A stretch of DNA of 64,000 nucleotides from Reticulitermes speratus (Eukaryota; Arthropoda; Insecta; Blattodea; Rhinotermitidae). The stretch is from positions 1 to 64,000 of the forward strand of contig JAJKFL010000237.1 of NCBI GenBank assembly GCA_021186555.1, given 5' to 3'. This document shows positions 12,907 to 25,230 of this stretch, one piece after another (position 1 is the first letter of the stretch; each line of letters begins with the position of its first letter). The position numbers and the translations under genes were made by a program. The notes beneath the pieces were generated by a model that ran no database searches, was not told where the DNA came from, and worked only from the letters and a program-made list of their open reading frames with translations.

Positions 12907-13100
12907 ACTGCAGCGGTAGGTAGATCATAATTATACTACAGCGGTACGTAGATCATAATTATACTGCAGCGGTACGTAGATCATAATTATACTGCAGCGG
13001 TACGTAGATCATAATTATACTGCAGCGGTACGTAGATCATAATTATACTGCAGCGGTACGTAGATCATAATTATACTGCAGCGGTACGTAGATCATAATT
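12907..13100. repeat. 28-bp minisatellite, seven units
   Basis: Units begin with actgcagcggtacgtagatc and recur exactly every 28 bp from 12907. Only one or two bases differ between copies, so amplification is recent. There are no unique spacers, so this is not a CRISPR-type array. Confidence 0.95.
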
Positions 13101-13195
13101 CTTTATCCCAATTGCACACTGCTTCGAATTCTCTAACAATTCGCGACTTTTAATCGCGAAAACCAATACATTGCTGAAAATTAATTACGAGTACT

Positions 13196-13354
13196 TATTT
13201 TATTCCAACAAATGCACTACACTATTTTAGTGTTTACTTGTCCCTACAAATGTTTCGGCACTCCTTGTGCCATCCTCAGGGGTGTCGTCGAGAGGTCACA
13301 ATGTAGGGACAAGTAAACACTCAAACAGTGTAGTGCAGCTGTTGGAATTAAATA
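13196..13354. repeat. Inverted repeat with hairpin motif in the loop
   Basis: Arms at about 13196-13250 and 13302-13354 are roughly 90% complementary (both contain agtgtttacttgtcccta or its complement). The loop holds, on the minus strand, a cctgaggatg-ggcac/gtgcc-cgaaacat hairpin motif at 13249-13280. The structure looks like a small non-autonomous element or the inverted termini of one; no coding capacity. Confidence 0.7.
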
Positions 13355-13544
13355 ATTAATTCATTATTAAAATGCACGGTGTATATAATACAAAGATCGC
13401 AGAAAATATTCATGCTCTTTATCTGTCTGCACACAGTGTGCAAGATTTAAGTTCTATCGCCATATTTATCCACCTGAAGTCAAGCAGCAAGTGACGGATT
13501 ATAGGACAAAGAGACAAGCCACAGTACTTGAAGAAAGCCATTCT

Positions 13545-13806
13545 TTTTTTTCCTCCATGGCGCAACAGCCCCCAGTGGGCCAGGGCCTCCTCATTATCGA
13601 GGCTTCACGATCACACTCAGATAAAGACACACCATACTCGGTAGGACTCCTCTGGACAAGTGATCAGCCAGTCGCAGATACCTTTACCTGACAAAACACA
13701 ACACTCACAAGAGACAGACATCCATGCCCTAGGCGGGATTCGAACCCACAATCCCAGCAAGCGAGCGGCTGCAGACCCACGCCTTAGACCGCGCGGCTAC
13801 TGGGAT
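13545..13806 (-). mobile_element. SINE-B, tRNA-derived
   Basis: The minus strand begins near 13806 with a tRNA-like head: an A-box-like block (agccgcgcggtctaagg), then a perfect B-box core gggttcgaatcc near 13740-13750. The body carries catccatg, ctgagtgtga and ctggcccactggggg, and the copy ends near the poly(T)-rich stretch at about 13545 (plus strand). Promoter boxes are those of RNA polymerase III. It cannot be a host tRNA gene because the acceptor arm is not closed and a body follows. Fragments of the family recur at 31340-31380, 31474-31515 and 36411-36484. Confidence 0.8.
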
Positions 13807-15401
13807 AGGTCGAAAGCCATTCTACCGAAAGAAAATATGGGCTGTTATGAACGACACGCATATGTAGACACAGGCTTTTGACATTTGGAAGAACATAATT
13901 ATGCCTTTCAGAGAAAGGGCTCAAACCTCGACATAAAACATGTCTGTTGTGTATTTAGTGTACTTTCCAACTTTTTTTTAGTAGATATATAAATCAGGGT
14001 TTGCTTTTAGAAAATGCATTACGTTGAATGGACTGTCAAGGGGTACTGAAGCCAGAGTTCTGAAGGGCTGTAAAGCTACTCAAAATTTCCGGAGTTTACA
14101 AAAAAAATTAACTTCACAGATTTTTTTATCCTGTCAGCATACAAATGGAGCACGCCCGTCGTCCTAGAAAACTCAGCCGAACGATAAGGCCAGCCTAACG
14201 TTGCGTCGGTTTTATTGACAGACAGACAGACACACACACACATACTGGTGTGTATCGTGCACTGCCTAACTCTGCTGAAACTGCACACAGAGTTTACTGG
14301 ACTCTGAAATTTCCTGAAGTGATATAAAGAGTTTGTACTAAAACACCGTCGCTATACTACTTTAAATTCTTTCTGACAACTTCAAAGCCATTGAACAAAC
14401 ATTACCTCTGTGTGATTTCAGGGCAATAGCATGGACAAAGTAAAAAGTGACTCGACCAGAAGACAGATAACTGACGATACTGTGAAGTAATGGCTGCTAA
14501 GACAGCTGCAGATTTTGGTCACTTTGCAGACGATTATGCCAGAGATGGAGACGATTTGGTGATTTTGGGGCTCTGCATTCGGGAGTCTCCGATTGCTCGA
14601 CTGGATGAAACGTACAGCGGTGTAATTATCGCTGTACTTTGCGATGCCGATTTCGGCGGATATGCTGAGAACTTGTGGTTCAAATCACAGAACGTCTCTA
14701 GGGCTTATTACGGACAAAGTGTTTGTTATGTAAGGAGCTTTCGACTGCTAAGATCGTATAGCGTCGGTGATAAATGAAACATGAGTGTGGAGTATTGGTG
14801 GAATGATACTGACAGGGGAAAATCGAAGTTGTGTTCAGACTCACATCGAATTTTATTGTATGGTCTGTTGTTTAGCTAGTTTGGTCAGTGTTGATTACTT
14901 ACTTACTTAGATACTAAACGTAAGGCTGTCAGGTCACCTTTCGCCTTTTCCGACAGCGCAGCACACAAAAAACCCAACAAAAATAAACCTAACATTTGTC
15001 AATGTATCCAGCATTTTCAAATCTGGCGCTTCTAAGTTTGCGTGGCGCCAATTAGTTAAAATTTACCTAGGTTTCGGGACGTTGGTAAATTTTAACCACT
15101 TGACACGGCGCAAACCCCCATAAGGGCAAGATTATAATACAAATCGTTGTGAAAGCCCAAAATCTCACACAATCCAGCAAAGTTCAGACAAATTATTTGC
15201 CTGAAATGCAGCCAGCTGTTTCCGCTATATTTCCGTCTCATTATCCTTAACGCCGTGATTCCGTGTCACTCGCGCACACAGGTTTAGAGGAACGTAAATT
15301 TGCACGTACGTTTGTATTACTTGAAATAAATAGGACGCATTAATCTCGTTTAATTGGAGAACGATTAGAAAGAGGCCGCCGCCTCGCCTCAGTGTAATAC
15401 C
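13807..15401. other. No gene recognised
   Basis: Short ORFs only. A small (CAGA)/(CA)n microsatellite lies near 14215-14243. No domain, exon or repeat family is recognised. Confidence 0.5.
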
Positions 15402-16152
15402 AGACATACAGGGTGTATACCCATACATACAGAGTGTTTACCCATACATACAGAGTGTATACCCATACATACAGAGTGTATACCCTATATACAGAGTGTA
15501 TACCCATACATACATAGTGTATACCCATACATACAGAGTGTATACCCATACATACAAAGTTTATACCCATACATACAGTGTATATCCATACATACACAGT
15601 GCATATCCATACATACAGTGTATACCCATACATACAGAGTGTATACCCATACATACAGAGTGTATACCCATACATACAGTGTATACCCATACATACAGAG
15701 TGTATACCCATACATACAGAGTGTATACCCATACATACAGAGTGTATACCCATACATACAGTGTATATCCATACATACAGAGTGTATATCCATACATACA
15801 GTGTATACCCATACATACAGAGTGTATACCCATACATACAGAGTGTATACCCATACATACAGAGTGTATATCCATACATACAGAGTGTATACCCATACAT
15901 ACAGTGTATACCCATACATACAGAGTGTATATCCATACATACAGTGTATACCCATACATACAGAGTGTATACCCATACATACAGAGTGTATACCCATACA
16001 TACAGAGTGTATACCCATACATACAGAGTGTATACCCATACATACAGAGTGTATATCCATACATACAGTGTATACCCATACATACAGAGTGTATATCCAT
16101 ACATACAGTGTATACCCACACATACAGAGTGTATATCCATACATACAGAGTG
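15402..16152. repeat. 21/19-bp minisatellite, left block
   Basis: The unit is built from tatacccatacatacagagtg (21 bp) with a 19-bp variant lacking 'ag', and a C-to-T variant tatatcc. Because 21 is a multiple of three and the unit has no stop in any frame, all six frames are open for long stretches and give heptapeptide ORFs of up to hundreds of codons; these are not genes. The block begins with an edge variant, cagacatacagggtg, near 15402 and ends at the poly(T) of the inserted LINE. Confidence 0.97.
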
Positions 16153-17635
16153 TTTTTTTTTTTTTTTTTTTTTTTAAATTATTTATTTTACAGCATGCTC
16201 CATTACAGTACAGTAATACTACATGCCTCATGTAATCATTATATACAATAATATACAATATTTACAATTACAATATATAAAATCAGTAATTTTCTTGTTT
16301 CTTAATTATAGGAATACATGTAATTTTTTTTTTTTTTTTTTTTTTTCCTACAACTTTTCGAAATCTATAGATTCGGTAAAGTGAATAAAGTGTTTTCTGT
16401 GGGTCTTGATCAACTCTTCTTGAGTTGCTGGCCAATTTCCGGTTTTTAAGACATTATTCTTGAGTGTTTGGCGCTCTCTTTCCAGCAGCCTGCAGTCGTA
16501 TATCAGGTGTTCAGTTGTTTGGTCTGCGCTATTGCATGGACATGTTGGGTTGTCTATTATCTTGAAGCGATTGAGGTAGGATTTAGTTTTTCCGTGTCCT
16601 GTGACTATTGCCGTGAAGTTAGGTGTGAGGTTCACCTTAATTTTTAATCTCTGGTTTACGCTGGGGAAAAATGATTTGGTTGCTCGACCTTTGGTGGTTT
16701 TATCCCATTCTTGTTGCCACTTTTCTTTTCCTTCTTCCTTCAATTCACTTACAATTGTGGATTTAGGAATTTTGTAGTAGGAGATTATAGCTTCTTGATT
16801 TCTTGCCGCTTCTTTAGCCAGTCTATCCGCTAATTCGTTGCCGTGTATTCCTGCGTGGGCTTTGATCCAGGATAAATTTATTGTCCAGCTAAGCCTTTCC
16901 AAGATTGTCACTTTCTTCCGTATTTCTTCTATTAATCTGTTGTGCGTTCTGCTATTCGTCAAGGAGTCTATTGTGATCCTGCTGTCTGTATATATTATTG
17001 CTGTCCTTTGGTTTCTAGGTATTTGTGTTGTTCCTTCTATCTCCTCTAGTGCTTTCACTATGGCCAGTTGCTCAGCCTGGTTGTTTGAGCATCTGTCGTC
17101 CAGTTTGAATGTCAGTTGTTTTGTCAGTTCGTTTCCTGTGAAGATGGCTACCCCTGATCCTACTCCATGTTCGCTTTTGCTTCCGTCAGTGTATATTTGC
17201 ATCGTGACTTCTTTATGCCCTTCTGTTTCCAATAATCGCACTGTGTCTGCTGGATGAGGCCAGTTCTTCGGTTCGACTTTCCCGTCGATATTGGACTGTA
17301 TTCCTTTCCCTTTCGTTAGGTCATATAATTTAGCCGCCTCCTCCACCTTTATTATGATTGGTGTCAGACCTGTGAGGATGCATAAGGCTTCACTAGACGT
17401 CGTGCGGAATGCCTTTGCGATTTTGATGTTAATGAGTCGTTGTACTCTTGTGTAAATTAACCTATTGCATGCGTGTTTCATAGCTTTAGCCCACACAGGT
17501 GCTCCATACAGCAGTAGTGGTAGTATTGCTCCTTTGTACATGGTCTTTAGTGCTTCATGATTCAAGCCCCAATTTAATTTTGCTGATTTTGATAGTGAAT
17601 GGATAAGTTTAGAACATCTTTCGGCTGCGTATTTT
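16153..17635 (-). mobile_element. 5'-truncated LINE with RNase H, inside the minisatellite
   Basis: The minus-strand frame from about 17638 to the stop at 16348-16350 is open for about 430 codons. It begins in the connection region after the reverse transcriptase core (ILPLLLYGAPVWAKA), passes into an RNase H domain (IYTDGSKSEHGVGSG, catalytic D; NNQAEQLAIVKALEE, catalytic E; IYTDSR; HAGIHGNELADRLAKEA) and ends with a Cys/His tail (CPCNSADQTTEHLIYDC). RNase H occurs in I/R1/LOA-type LINEs; the exact clade is uncertain. The endonuclease and RT core are missing.

The stop codon is followed almost at once by a 23-nt poly(A) (plus-strand T at 16324-16346). After 148 bp comes a second 23-nt poly(A) (16153-16175). 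Absence of stops suggests a young insertion. Confidence 0.88.
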
Positions 17636-18812
17636 ATGTGTATATCCATACATACAGAGTGTATACCCATACATACAGGGTGTATATCCATACATACAGA
17701 GTGTATACCCATACATACAGTGTATACCCATACATACAGAGTGTATATCCATACATACAGTGTATACCCATACATACAGAGTGTATACCCATACATACAG
17801 AGTGTATACCCATACATACAGAGTGTATACCCATACATACAGAGTGTATACCCATACATACAGAGTGTATATCCATATATACAGTGTATACCCACACATA
17901 CAGAGTGTATATCCATACATACAGAGTGTATACTCATACATACAGAGTGTATACCCATAAATACAGAGTGTATACCCATACATACAGAGTGTATACCCAT
18001 ACATACAGAGTGTATACCCATACATACAGAGTGTATACTCATACATACAGTGTATACCCATACATACAGAGTGTATACCCATACATACAGAGTGTATATC
18101 CATACATACAGAGTGTATACCCATACATACAGTGTATATCCATACATACAGAGTGTATATCCGTACATACAGTGTATACCCATACATACAGAGTGTATAC
18201 CCATACATACAGAGTGTATATCCATACATACAGAGTGTATACCCATACATACAGTGTATACCCATACATACAGAGTGTATATCCATACATACAGTGTATA
18301 CCCATACATACAGAGTGTATATCCATACATACAGTGTATACCCATACATACAGAGTGTATACCCATACATACAGAGTGTATACCCATACATACAGAGTGT
18401 ATACCCATACATACAGAGTGTATACCCATACATACAGAGTGTATATCCATACATACAGTGTATACCCATACATACAGAGTGTATATCCATACATACAGTG
18501 TATACCCACACATACAGAGTGTATATCCATACATACAGAGTGTATACTCATACATACAGAGTGTATACCCATACATACAGAGTGTATACCCATACATACA
18601 GAGTGTATACCCATACATACAGTGTATACCCATACATACAGAGTGTATATCCATACATACAGTGTATACCCATACATACAGAGTGTATACCCATACATGC
18701 AGAGTGTATATCCATACATACAGAGTGTATACCCATACATACAGAGTGTATACCCAATCATACAGAGTGTATAATCATACATACAGAGTGTATATCCAGA
18801 CATACAGGGTGA
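17636..18812. repeat. 21/19-bp minisatellite, right block
   Basis: Same units as the left block. Together they form one array of about 1.93 kb interrupted by the LINE. The right end has the same edge variant, cagacatacagggtg (about 18797-18811), as the left start. A run of units near 18270-18545 repeats the order of variants near 15880-16152, including a distinctive cccacacatac unit, so whole blocks were duplicated. Long heptapeptide ORFs on both strands are artefacts. Confidence 0.97.
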
Positions 18813-19288
18813 AAGCTTTATCGTGCCCATAAGCACGGCAGATGTCATGGAATGCAGGTTTTTTATGCGAAAAGTGCAGTGTTCAAGAACACAATAAAAG
18901 AAACACTCTATAGAAGCGTGATAAATATTTATACATAAATATCTGATTTCATAGGTGCTTCTCCTTGCAATGATCCAGTCTACCCAAGGAAATATGTAAT
19001 GTAAAATTTGGCGATGTGTACAGTACATTGGTGGAACAGACATTCTTAAATACCATCCGTGTAAAGAACTTTGGTGGAAAGTTTTAAAAGACTTTGAAAT
19101 GTTTGTCAACGCACCAATCATCAGACACAACTACATATTTTTGAATAACAAAAGCGCTTTAATTTCAGAATTCTTCTTTCTTTAAGAATTGCATGAAACT
19201 TTACACGCTGTCCTCCACTCCGTCACTACTGAAGACTTCGAACTGTACCGCTGTCACTTTAAATTCGTAAAGTATAAATTACGAAGGC

Positions 19289-19493
19289 ATATAGAGGGAG
19301 TAAAAATATAGTTCCACACATTCTTAACCTCGAGATTCCGTGGAGGAAATTGGTCAACCTCAGGCCCCAGCAGCTCTACGCATTGAGTAGGAGGCTGAAA
19401 GGACTCCTGAGTCGGTCTGGACGTTTTGGAAACGACAGCACTTTTTTCCCCTGCCGAGAATGAAACCCCATTTCTTCCAGCCGTAGTCTAAGT
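19289..19493 (-). mobile_element. Diverged SINE-A relative
   Basis: Ordered words tatagttccac, ttcttaacctcg, aggaggctg and ttccagccgtag match the diverged SINE copy at 25231-25480 and, more weakly, SINE-A. Orientation is minus. It is interrupted at its 5' side by a hAT MITE (next entry). Confidence 0.65.
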
Positions 19494-19933
19494 CAATGGT
19501 ATTCAACCTGGGGTACGCGAAGATATGTTTAGGGGTTACGTAAAATTAAAAAATAAATATATTATTTTATGATAAACACTGAAAAATCAAGGCCAGATTT
19601 AGGGTTAGCCACAAGAGAACCGGACATAAGGACATGCGATTTGGAAGCGCCATTTTTTCTCTCTCTCTCTCTCTCCTTCTTATCTGGGCGGCTAGTTTCA
19701 TTTTATTCCACATAGTACATATAATATATTTGTTATTTAATAGCTTGATTCTCTTTTTTCCATTTAAAACTTATTATTGAATACATTATTTTGGATGTAA
19801 TTTATTTAACTTATGTTAGATGTAGATTATAGACTGTGTGTAACTTGAATTATGCATCAACAACTTTGGGGGTACAAAGATGAAGAGAAACTATGTCTGG
19901 GGGTACGCGAATAAAAAAGGTTGAATACCACTG
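19494..19933. mobile_element. hAT-type MITE with 8-bp target duplication
   Basis: Terminal inverted repeats are caatggtattcaacc (left) and its complement with one change (ggttgaataccactg, right). The flanks are a perfect 8-bp duplication, gtctaagt, at 19486-19493 and 19934-19941. An 8-bp duplication and CAxTG-type ends are typical of hAT transposons. The 440-bp interior is AT-rich and non-coding, so mobility would need a transposase supplied elsewhere. It sits inside an older SINE. Confidence 0.92.
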
Positions 19934-19941
19934 GTCTAAGT

Positions 19942-20792
19942 CATCATAACTACTTTTCTGTCTTGGCTGGAATTAAAATGAATAGCAACTTGCAATGAAA
20001 CGTAACACCTTTTCCCACTTTCTGGTAAACTATTTGTAGTTTTACATACATTAACCTTTGCACCGTCAGACTAAATTAATAGCACTACTAGATTAATCGC
20101 ACATATCAGTTGTTGCTCTAGACAAACGCAAGGGTCTGGTAAAAACTTTTGTGCTGAACAAAATATTTCCCGCTTTAGCTACAAAAAAAATCCGAAATAT
20201 CGGTACAGTCACATACTGATCGAAATGCCAGTTTCCATCTGCTCTGTAACAATCAAAATCTAACATAATTTGGCACTACATGTGTGACAAAATTTAAGCT
20301 GAGAGACAGAGAGAAACAGGGATCGACACACCAATATGCTATAGAGTCCGATCGAAATATTATGGCACCTGTATACGCCAACAGATAGCTTACAGCCCGG
20401 GGTGTAACAGGTATGTGGCTCACGGCGTAAGAGCTTGGAGGGAGCGAATGCGACTTCTATTAGTGTCACATGTTGTTCTAAAAAAGAATAAAATAAAATA
20501 AAAAACTGTTCATGTTCTTACCTCAGCAAGATATTTCTTTGTTCTGAGTTCAGTGATAACAGAAGTATTCTTTATTCGTCACAAAAAACTCTAATCTGTT
20601 ATTTGATACAACCACAGTATAGTACAGGTATTCTCAGACGAAAAATGTTTTTTTTTTAATTTGCTGTTAATAGTAAACAGCACGGTAAGATCTGCGCTCT
20701 ACAGCTGCTTGTACCCACCTAAGGCTACACCCATTTGTCCCTACTGCGGACGGCTCCAAGCAGAGCGACTGAAATCAGTTCTTTTCCGAGAA
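19942..20792. other. No gene recognised
   Basis: AT-rich DNA with homopolymer runs and short ORFs. No family recognised. Confidence 0.5.
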
Positions 20793-21776
20793 TTCCGTGT
20801 CTGTAGCGGACGTGCGCCAGGCGGACCGTGCGCGAATCGGCCACGTCGTGCTTGAGGCGGACATATTTGTTGATAAGGAAGAGGATACGTGGCTGTAGCG
20901 GCCGTGGGCCAGGCGGACATACTTTTTAAAAGGAAGGGGATGTGAAAGAATACAAGAAATACCTGCACACCTGTGTACTTGTGTGGAGATGAGAATGCAG
21001 GACGAAGTGAAAACATAAAGATAGATAATACACTTTGAAAGGGTGGAACAGTTGAAATATTTGGGAAACACTGTTGAGGAATGGAAATTCCATTAATGAA
21101 GAAATTAAGAGCAGATTGAATGCTTGCCATCATTAGGTGCAGGATCTTCTGTCTTTCAGTTTGCTATCCAAAAATACAAAGATTAAGGTATACAGAAATG
21201 TAATTTTGCCTGTTGTTTTGTATGGGTGTGAAACTTGGTCTGTCACACTGAGGGAGGAATATAAGCTGAGGGTTTTCGAGAATAGGGTGCTGAGGAGGAT
21301 ATTTGGGCCTAAGAGGGACGAGGTAACAGGGGAGTGGAGAAGACTACATAACGAGGAACTTCATGATATGTACTCATCACTAAATACTATTCTGGTAATC
21401 AAATCAAGAAGAATGAGGTGGGCGGGGCATGTAGCACGAATGGGGAGGGGTGCATATAGGATTTTTGTGGGAAGACCTGAGGGAAGGAGAGCACTTGGAA
21501 GACCCAGGCGTAGATGGGAGGATAATATGAAAATGGATCTTCAGGACTGGACTGGATTGGTCTGGCTCAGGATAGGCACAGGTGGCGAGCTCTTGTGATG
21601 TGGTAATGAACTCCGGGTTCCATAAAATGTGGGGAATTTCTTGACTAGCTGAGGACCTGTTAGCCTTTCAAAAAGGACTCTGCTCTATGGAAGCGCATTT
21701 CTGTCTAGGCTAAAGATTTCCTCCAGTTCTTTACCTGACGTCGGCCGGGAAGCATGTTGTGGCCTCTACACACACA
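20793..21776 (+). pseudogene. LINE reverse-transcriptase fragment, duplicate 1
   Basis: The frame at 21137-21598 encodes LLSKNTKIKVYRNVILPVV, YGCETWSVTLREEY, IFGPKRDEVTGEWRRLHNEE, RMRWAGHVARMG and GRPRRRWEDN, the C-terminal end of an insect LINE polymerase. Upstream, VEQLKYLGNTVEEW and EEIKSRLNACHH are readable in shifted frames. Downstream, residues like those of the usual tail (GEFLTS..., RTLLYG) appear after stops. The segment is therefore a degenerate, 5'-truncated copy. A second copy at 27194-28155 shares the lesions, pointing to segmental duplication. A single copy of cctctacacacacagtt near 21763-21779 is the seed of the expanded array in the other copy. Confidence 0.85.
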
Positions 21777-21806
21777 GTTCCCAGAAATGATAAGCTGCCT
21801 CTAGAT

Positions 21807-22018
21807 CAGCGGTCGCCAACCGGTGATCCGCGAGAAAATTTTGGTGGTCCGTGGAGAAATTTGGACATTATTTGCAATTTTTATGTTTATTATACTGTTT
21901 CATTATATTCACTATATTCATTATATATTAATACCACACTAATAATTTTGTTATAATTAAACAAGTGCCTTTCATATTAATAAAATGGAACTTTTATGAT
22001 CATTATTTTATAGATGTT
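21807..22018. mobile_element. hAT MITE, truncated copy
   Basis: Starts after ctctagat with the terminal repeat cagcggtcgccaacc, matching the complete MITE at 28916-29222. Homology stops near 22018, before the right terminal repeat. The break marks the edge of the duplicated segment. Confidence 0.88.
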
Positions 22019-22084
22019 TATAGAATAAGTAATTCCCTGAAACTGTAGACTAATCATGACAGCCCCATTTCACCCTTCGTCAAT

Positions 22085-22170
22085 TATTTAACGCTTCAGT
22101 TTAGTCACACACGGCCTTGATGAAAGTTATGTACTTTCCGAAGGTCTGTAAGGCCATAGAAGTTTGTATC
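22085..22170 (+). repeat. Short inverted repeat around a hairpin motif
   Basis: cacacggcc (about 22088-22096 onward) and its complement ggccgtgtg (about 22164-22172) enclose ccttgatgaaagttatgtac and tttccgaaggtct, a member of the hairpin motif class discussed in findings. No coding content. Confidence 0.5.
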
Positions 22171-22172
22171 GG

Positions 22173-25100
22173 CCGTGTGCTGCTACTGTTGATTTATGGC
22201 GTGATCATGATCTTGATACTGAGTGAGCATCTTTCGATTAATTTTAAAGTTTCTTGGAACACACACAGAGAGAATGTGCACAGATTTGGCTCTACCTTAA
22301 GGATTCACGTCCTGTGGGATTATGGCAGTAGGCTGCAAAGAACAGTAGAGCATAACACAAGACTATCAGCAAACGAGTCAATGTGTGAACAGTAAAACAA
22401 AAAATACATGTTCAGATTACAAGTTTTGTATTGTAAAAATGCTTTCACTTCACAAAGAAGATACAGACTGTGATGATCCACCAACTTTTACGACGTATTA
22501 GAGGAAGTTCTTTGCAAACTCAAAGAACTCGTTCAAGTAGAGGGGAGATCAGCATGTGCGAAGTGCAGTGTAACAATGAACGAAGGAAGGGATAACAAGG
22601 AAAAGTCTCCTAAGCCCATCTTCGAGGAAATGTAGCAATAGATGCAGAATACACACGATCTCAATCTGCCTCCTTTGACGTACAGCGCCTTTATCCTCTG
22701 CCTTGTTTCCACTGTTATGTAGTGAAATTTTACTTCAAACATCTCAGTGAAATGAGGCTTGCTGTACTTGCAATTCTAATGGAACTGGGAGAGAAAGTTG
22801 TTGGTACTTGTTACGCAAATAACAAATAAATTAGTTATCATATACGAAGAATTTTGAATAAGTAAGCTTCCATACGTTATAAAAAGTAAACAAGAAGTAT
22901 TTACAACGTAAAATGTCGCTCATCTCTTCCATTGCATTATCGTTGTCTTTCAATAAAATCACCATCTTGGCACGAGTTTGAGAAATCCATTACAGTTGAT
23001 ACTGGGCAGTTGCATTCGTGGACAGTTTTGTGCAGAAGTCCGATGGACAACAGCAGCGCAACAGATAAATCTCAAATTGTGAATGGTCACATTTCCAAAA
23101 TCATTTCTTCCACACGTACTGCCTTTCCATCCGTCCTTTTTTATCATCATTATGTACTTGTCTCATATTGCGATCGTTCTTTGTGCATCTTACGGATAGT
23201 AGTAGCCTAAAACTGGGCTTTTGGGGGTCGTTGAAATTGTTAGAAAATGAAAATTAAAGCATAATTTTAATGAACGTTTTATAATTTGTCTGAATTTCAT
23301 TAAAATATTTGGGTCCTCTTTCGTCCATATACGAAACTGAGCTCTTTAGATTAGAAGGTATCTAAAAACACAATAGCTTCTTTCATTTTCTGAAACGACA
23401 GAAATGATTCTCAAAGGTTTATTCGATTTGAATGAATTAAATTACGATATGCTTTGGACATACAGCTCCATACATTGGGTTATTAAATCGTAATTATCTT
23501 TCGTAAAGTTCTTTGTTTGCTCCTCTTCAGTCCAAATCTTCGTATTTTATTTTATTTTTTATATCCATGTATATATTCTGCCTGTCAGTCTCTCTCACTC
23601 AAAATTCTCCAATTAATTCCTTTCTGTTATTTACGTCGTAAAGTTACATCATCATGACTATAACCCTGTAAGAAGAAACCTCCAAAGGAATGTAAAATAC
23701 AAAACTTTACCAGTGTTCTGTCTCTGTCCTTGTAACTGTAAGGAACGTAATGAAGTAGTAAAGATCTCCATCGCCAGAGATATGCTTTGAAGTATACAGG
23801 TCAGACTTTCGGATATGTGTCAGTGTCTCCCAAGAAATTCGAAGACGAACAGTGTTCAGTAATTTGCTGAATATATTTCAATCAAACAGTTCGTTCCTTT
23901 TTTAAACTGTTTAAACTGTTTTCCATTCAGCACGTTATATTTATATGCGATACTAGATAGGCATAAAAATCTATTTGTAGTCGAGGAAACTGTTTCAAGT
24001 GGTAGTGGTTTGGACCTGAATTCGGGAGTTTGCGTGTTCGAATCTGGGCCAGAGTACCGGCTACTCTAAACCTATTTGCCTTTTTCTTCACCATTCAGTC
24101 CAACGCCTGTCTAGTGCCTCATTAGGACACCACCTATTCCTTCCAAATGCTTTCCGAATTGTTATTTACCATTTACCTTGCCTTTCGATTCTACGTCATC
24201 TGATATGCTTATAGATTCGTTAAAAGCAATTTTCTAAGACTGAGAGCAAACTAATCAAATGGAGTCTGATTAAGATGCTGCAAAGGCAGCAACATTTACG
24301 AGATTTTAGGTTCCTGCAGCGATGTTGCTCAAGAGTCAATATCCTGGGATTTTGCTTCTTGTCTAGTTGTAGACTATTGCCGACGTTTCAGCGATGGGTA
24401 GTGCCATCATTTTCAGAATCAGGCAGTCTAACCTGATGATAAAGTCACCATGATCCTTCGAAATGCCCGTAATTATTTACCAGTCGAGGCTTGGCGCGGA
24501 ATCCCTGCATATATCTGTCACCCTGCGTGAGTCGAATTGAGTCGAGAATGTTTAGTCGTGGGAAGCAGAACGCCTGGTTTTGCAGTATCTTAGTGACTTA
24601 GATTGGACTCGATTCGTCACAACTAGATTCTATGCTGTTAGTGGGTGTACAGCATTACATAGATTGTGAGCGGCGATGTGTCTTTCAAAGGGTTTACACA
24701 GAATTTAAGTATGGGAACTTTGTCAGATATTAGCTGGGACCGATTGGAAGGATTATGGACCTATTTCATGAAATTAGCTGGAGTCCACATGGATGGGTTG
24801 AGCCACTCGACTTTAATGTCTTGTATTATTCATTTCGAAAGACGAAGTGCTTTATCACTGCACAGACCCTGGTTTGATTCCAGGCCCGTGCGTTTGGAAT
24901 TTGTGGGGGAAATATTTGCACTGGGCAAATTTTCCTACGAGTTCCTCGGTTCCCTTGTCAGTAGCATTCTTCTGAGAAATATTGTAAGCTTCTTTCCTTC
25001 TTACAGAACTAAGGTTGTGGGAATCAAGCAGTTCGTGTCGTACTGTGTGGGTTTACATCATGAAGGCTGAAAACCTTACATTCTCAGAGTTATTTTATAA

Positions 25101-25230
25101 TGAAGTGTACATATCTTTATGTGGGCAAGTCAAGCTACTGATTATAAATTAGTAGATTCGTTCTCTAATTAAATTCCTACTACACATCTAGAAGGGAAAA
25201 GGTAAATTTGTCCGTCTGTACGCCACGAAG
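22173..25230. other. No gene recognised
   Basis: Only short ORFs. One hairpin-class motif on the minus strand lies at about 24381-24416. A B-box-like gttcgaatctggg at about 24049-24061 hints at an old tRNA-derived SINE, without a clear A box. Nothing else could be named. Confidence 0.45.

Noticed and set aside
12907-13100. CRISPR-like array of 28-bp repeats
   Set aside because: Units are contiguous with no unique spacers, and the genome is eukaryotic.
15340-19130. Many long ORFs on both strands (up to 768 codons) with heptapeptide repeats
   Set aside because: The 21-bp unit has no stop in any frame, so open frames are automatic. No promoter, splice or domain evidence except the inserted LINE part.
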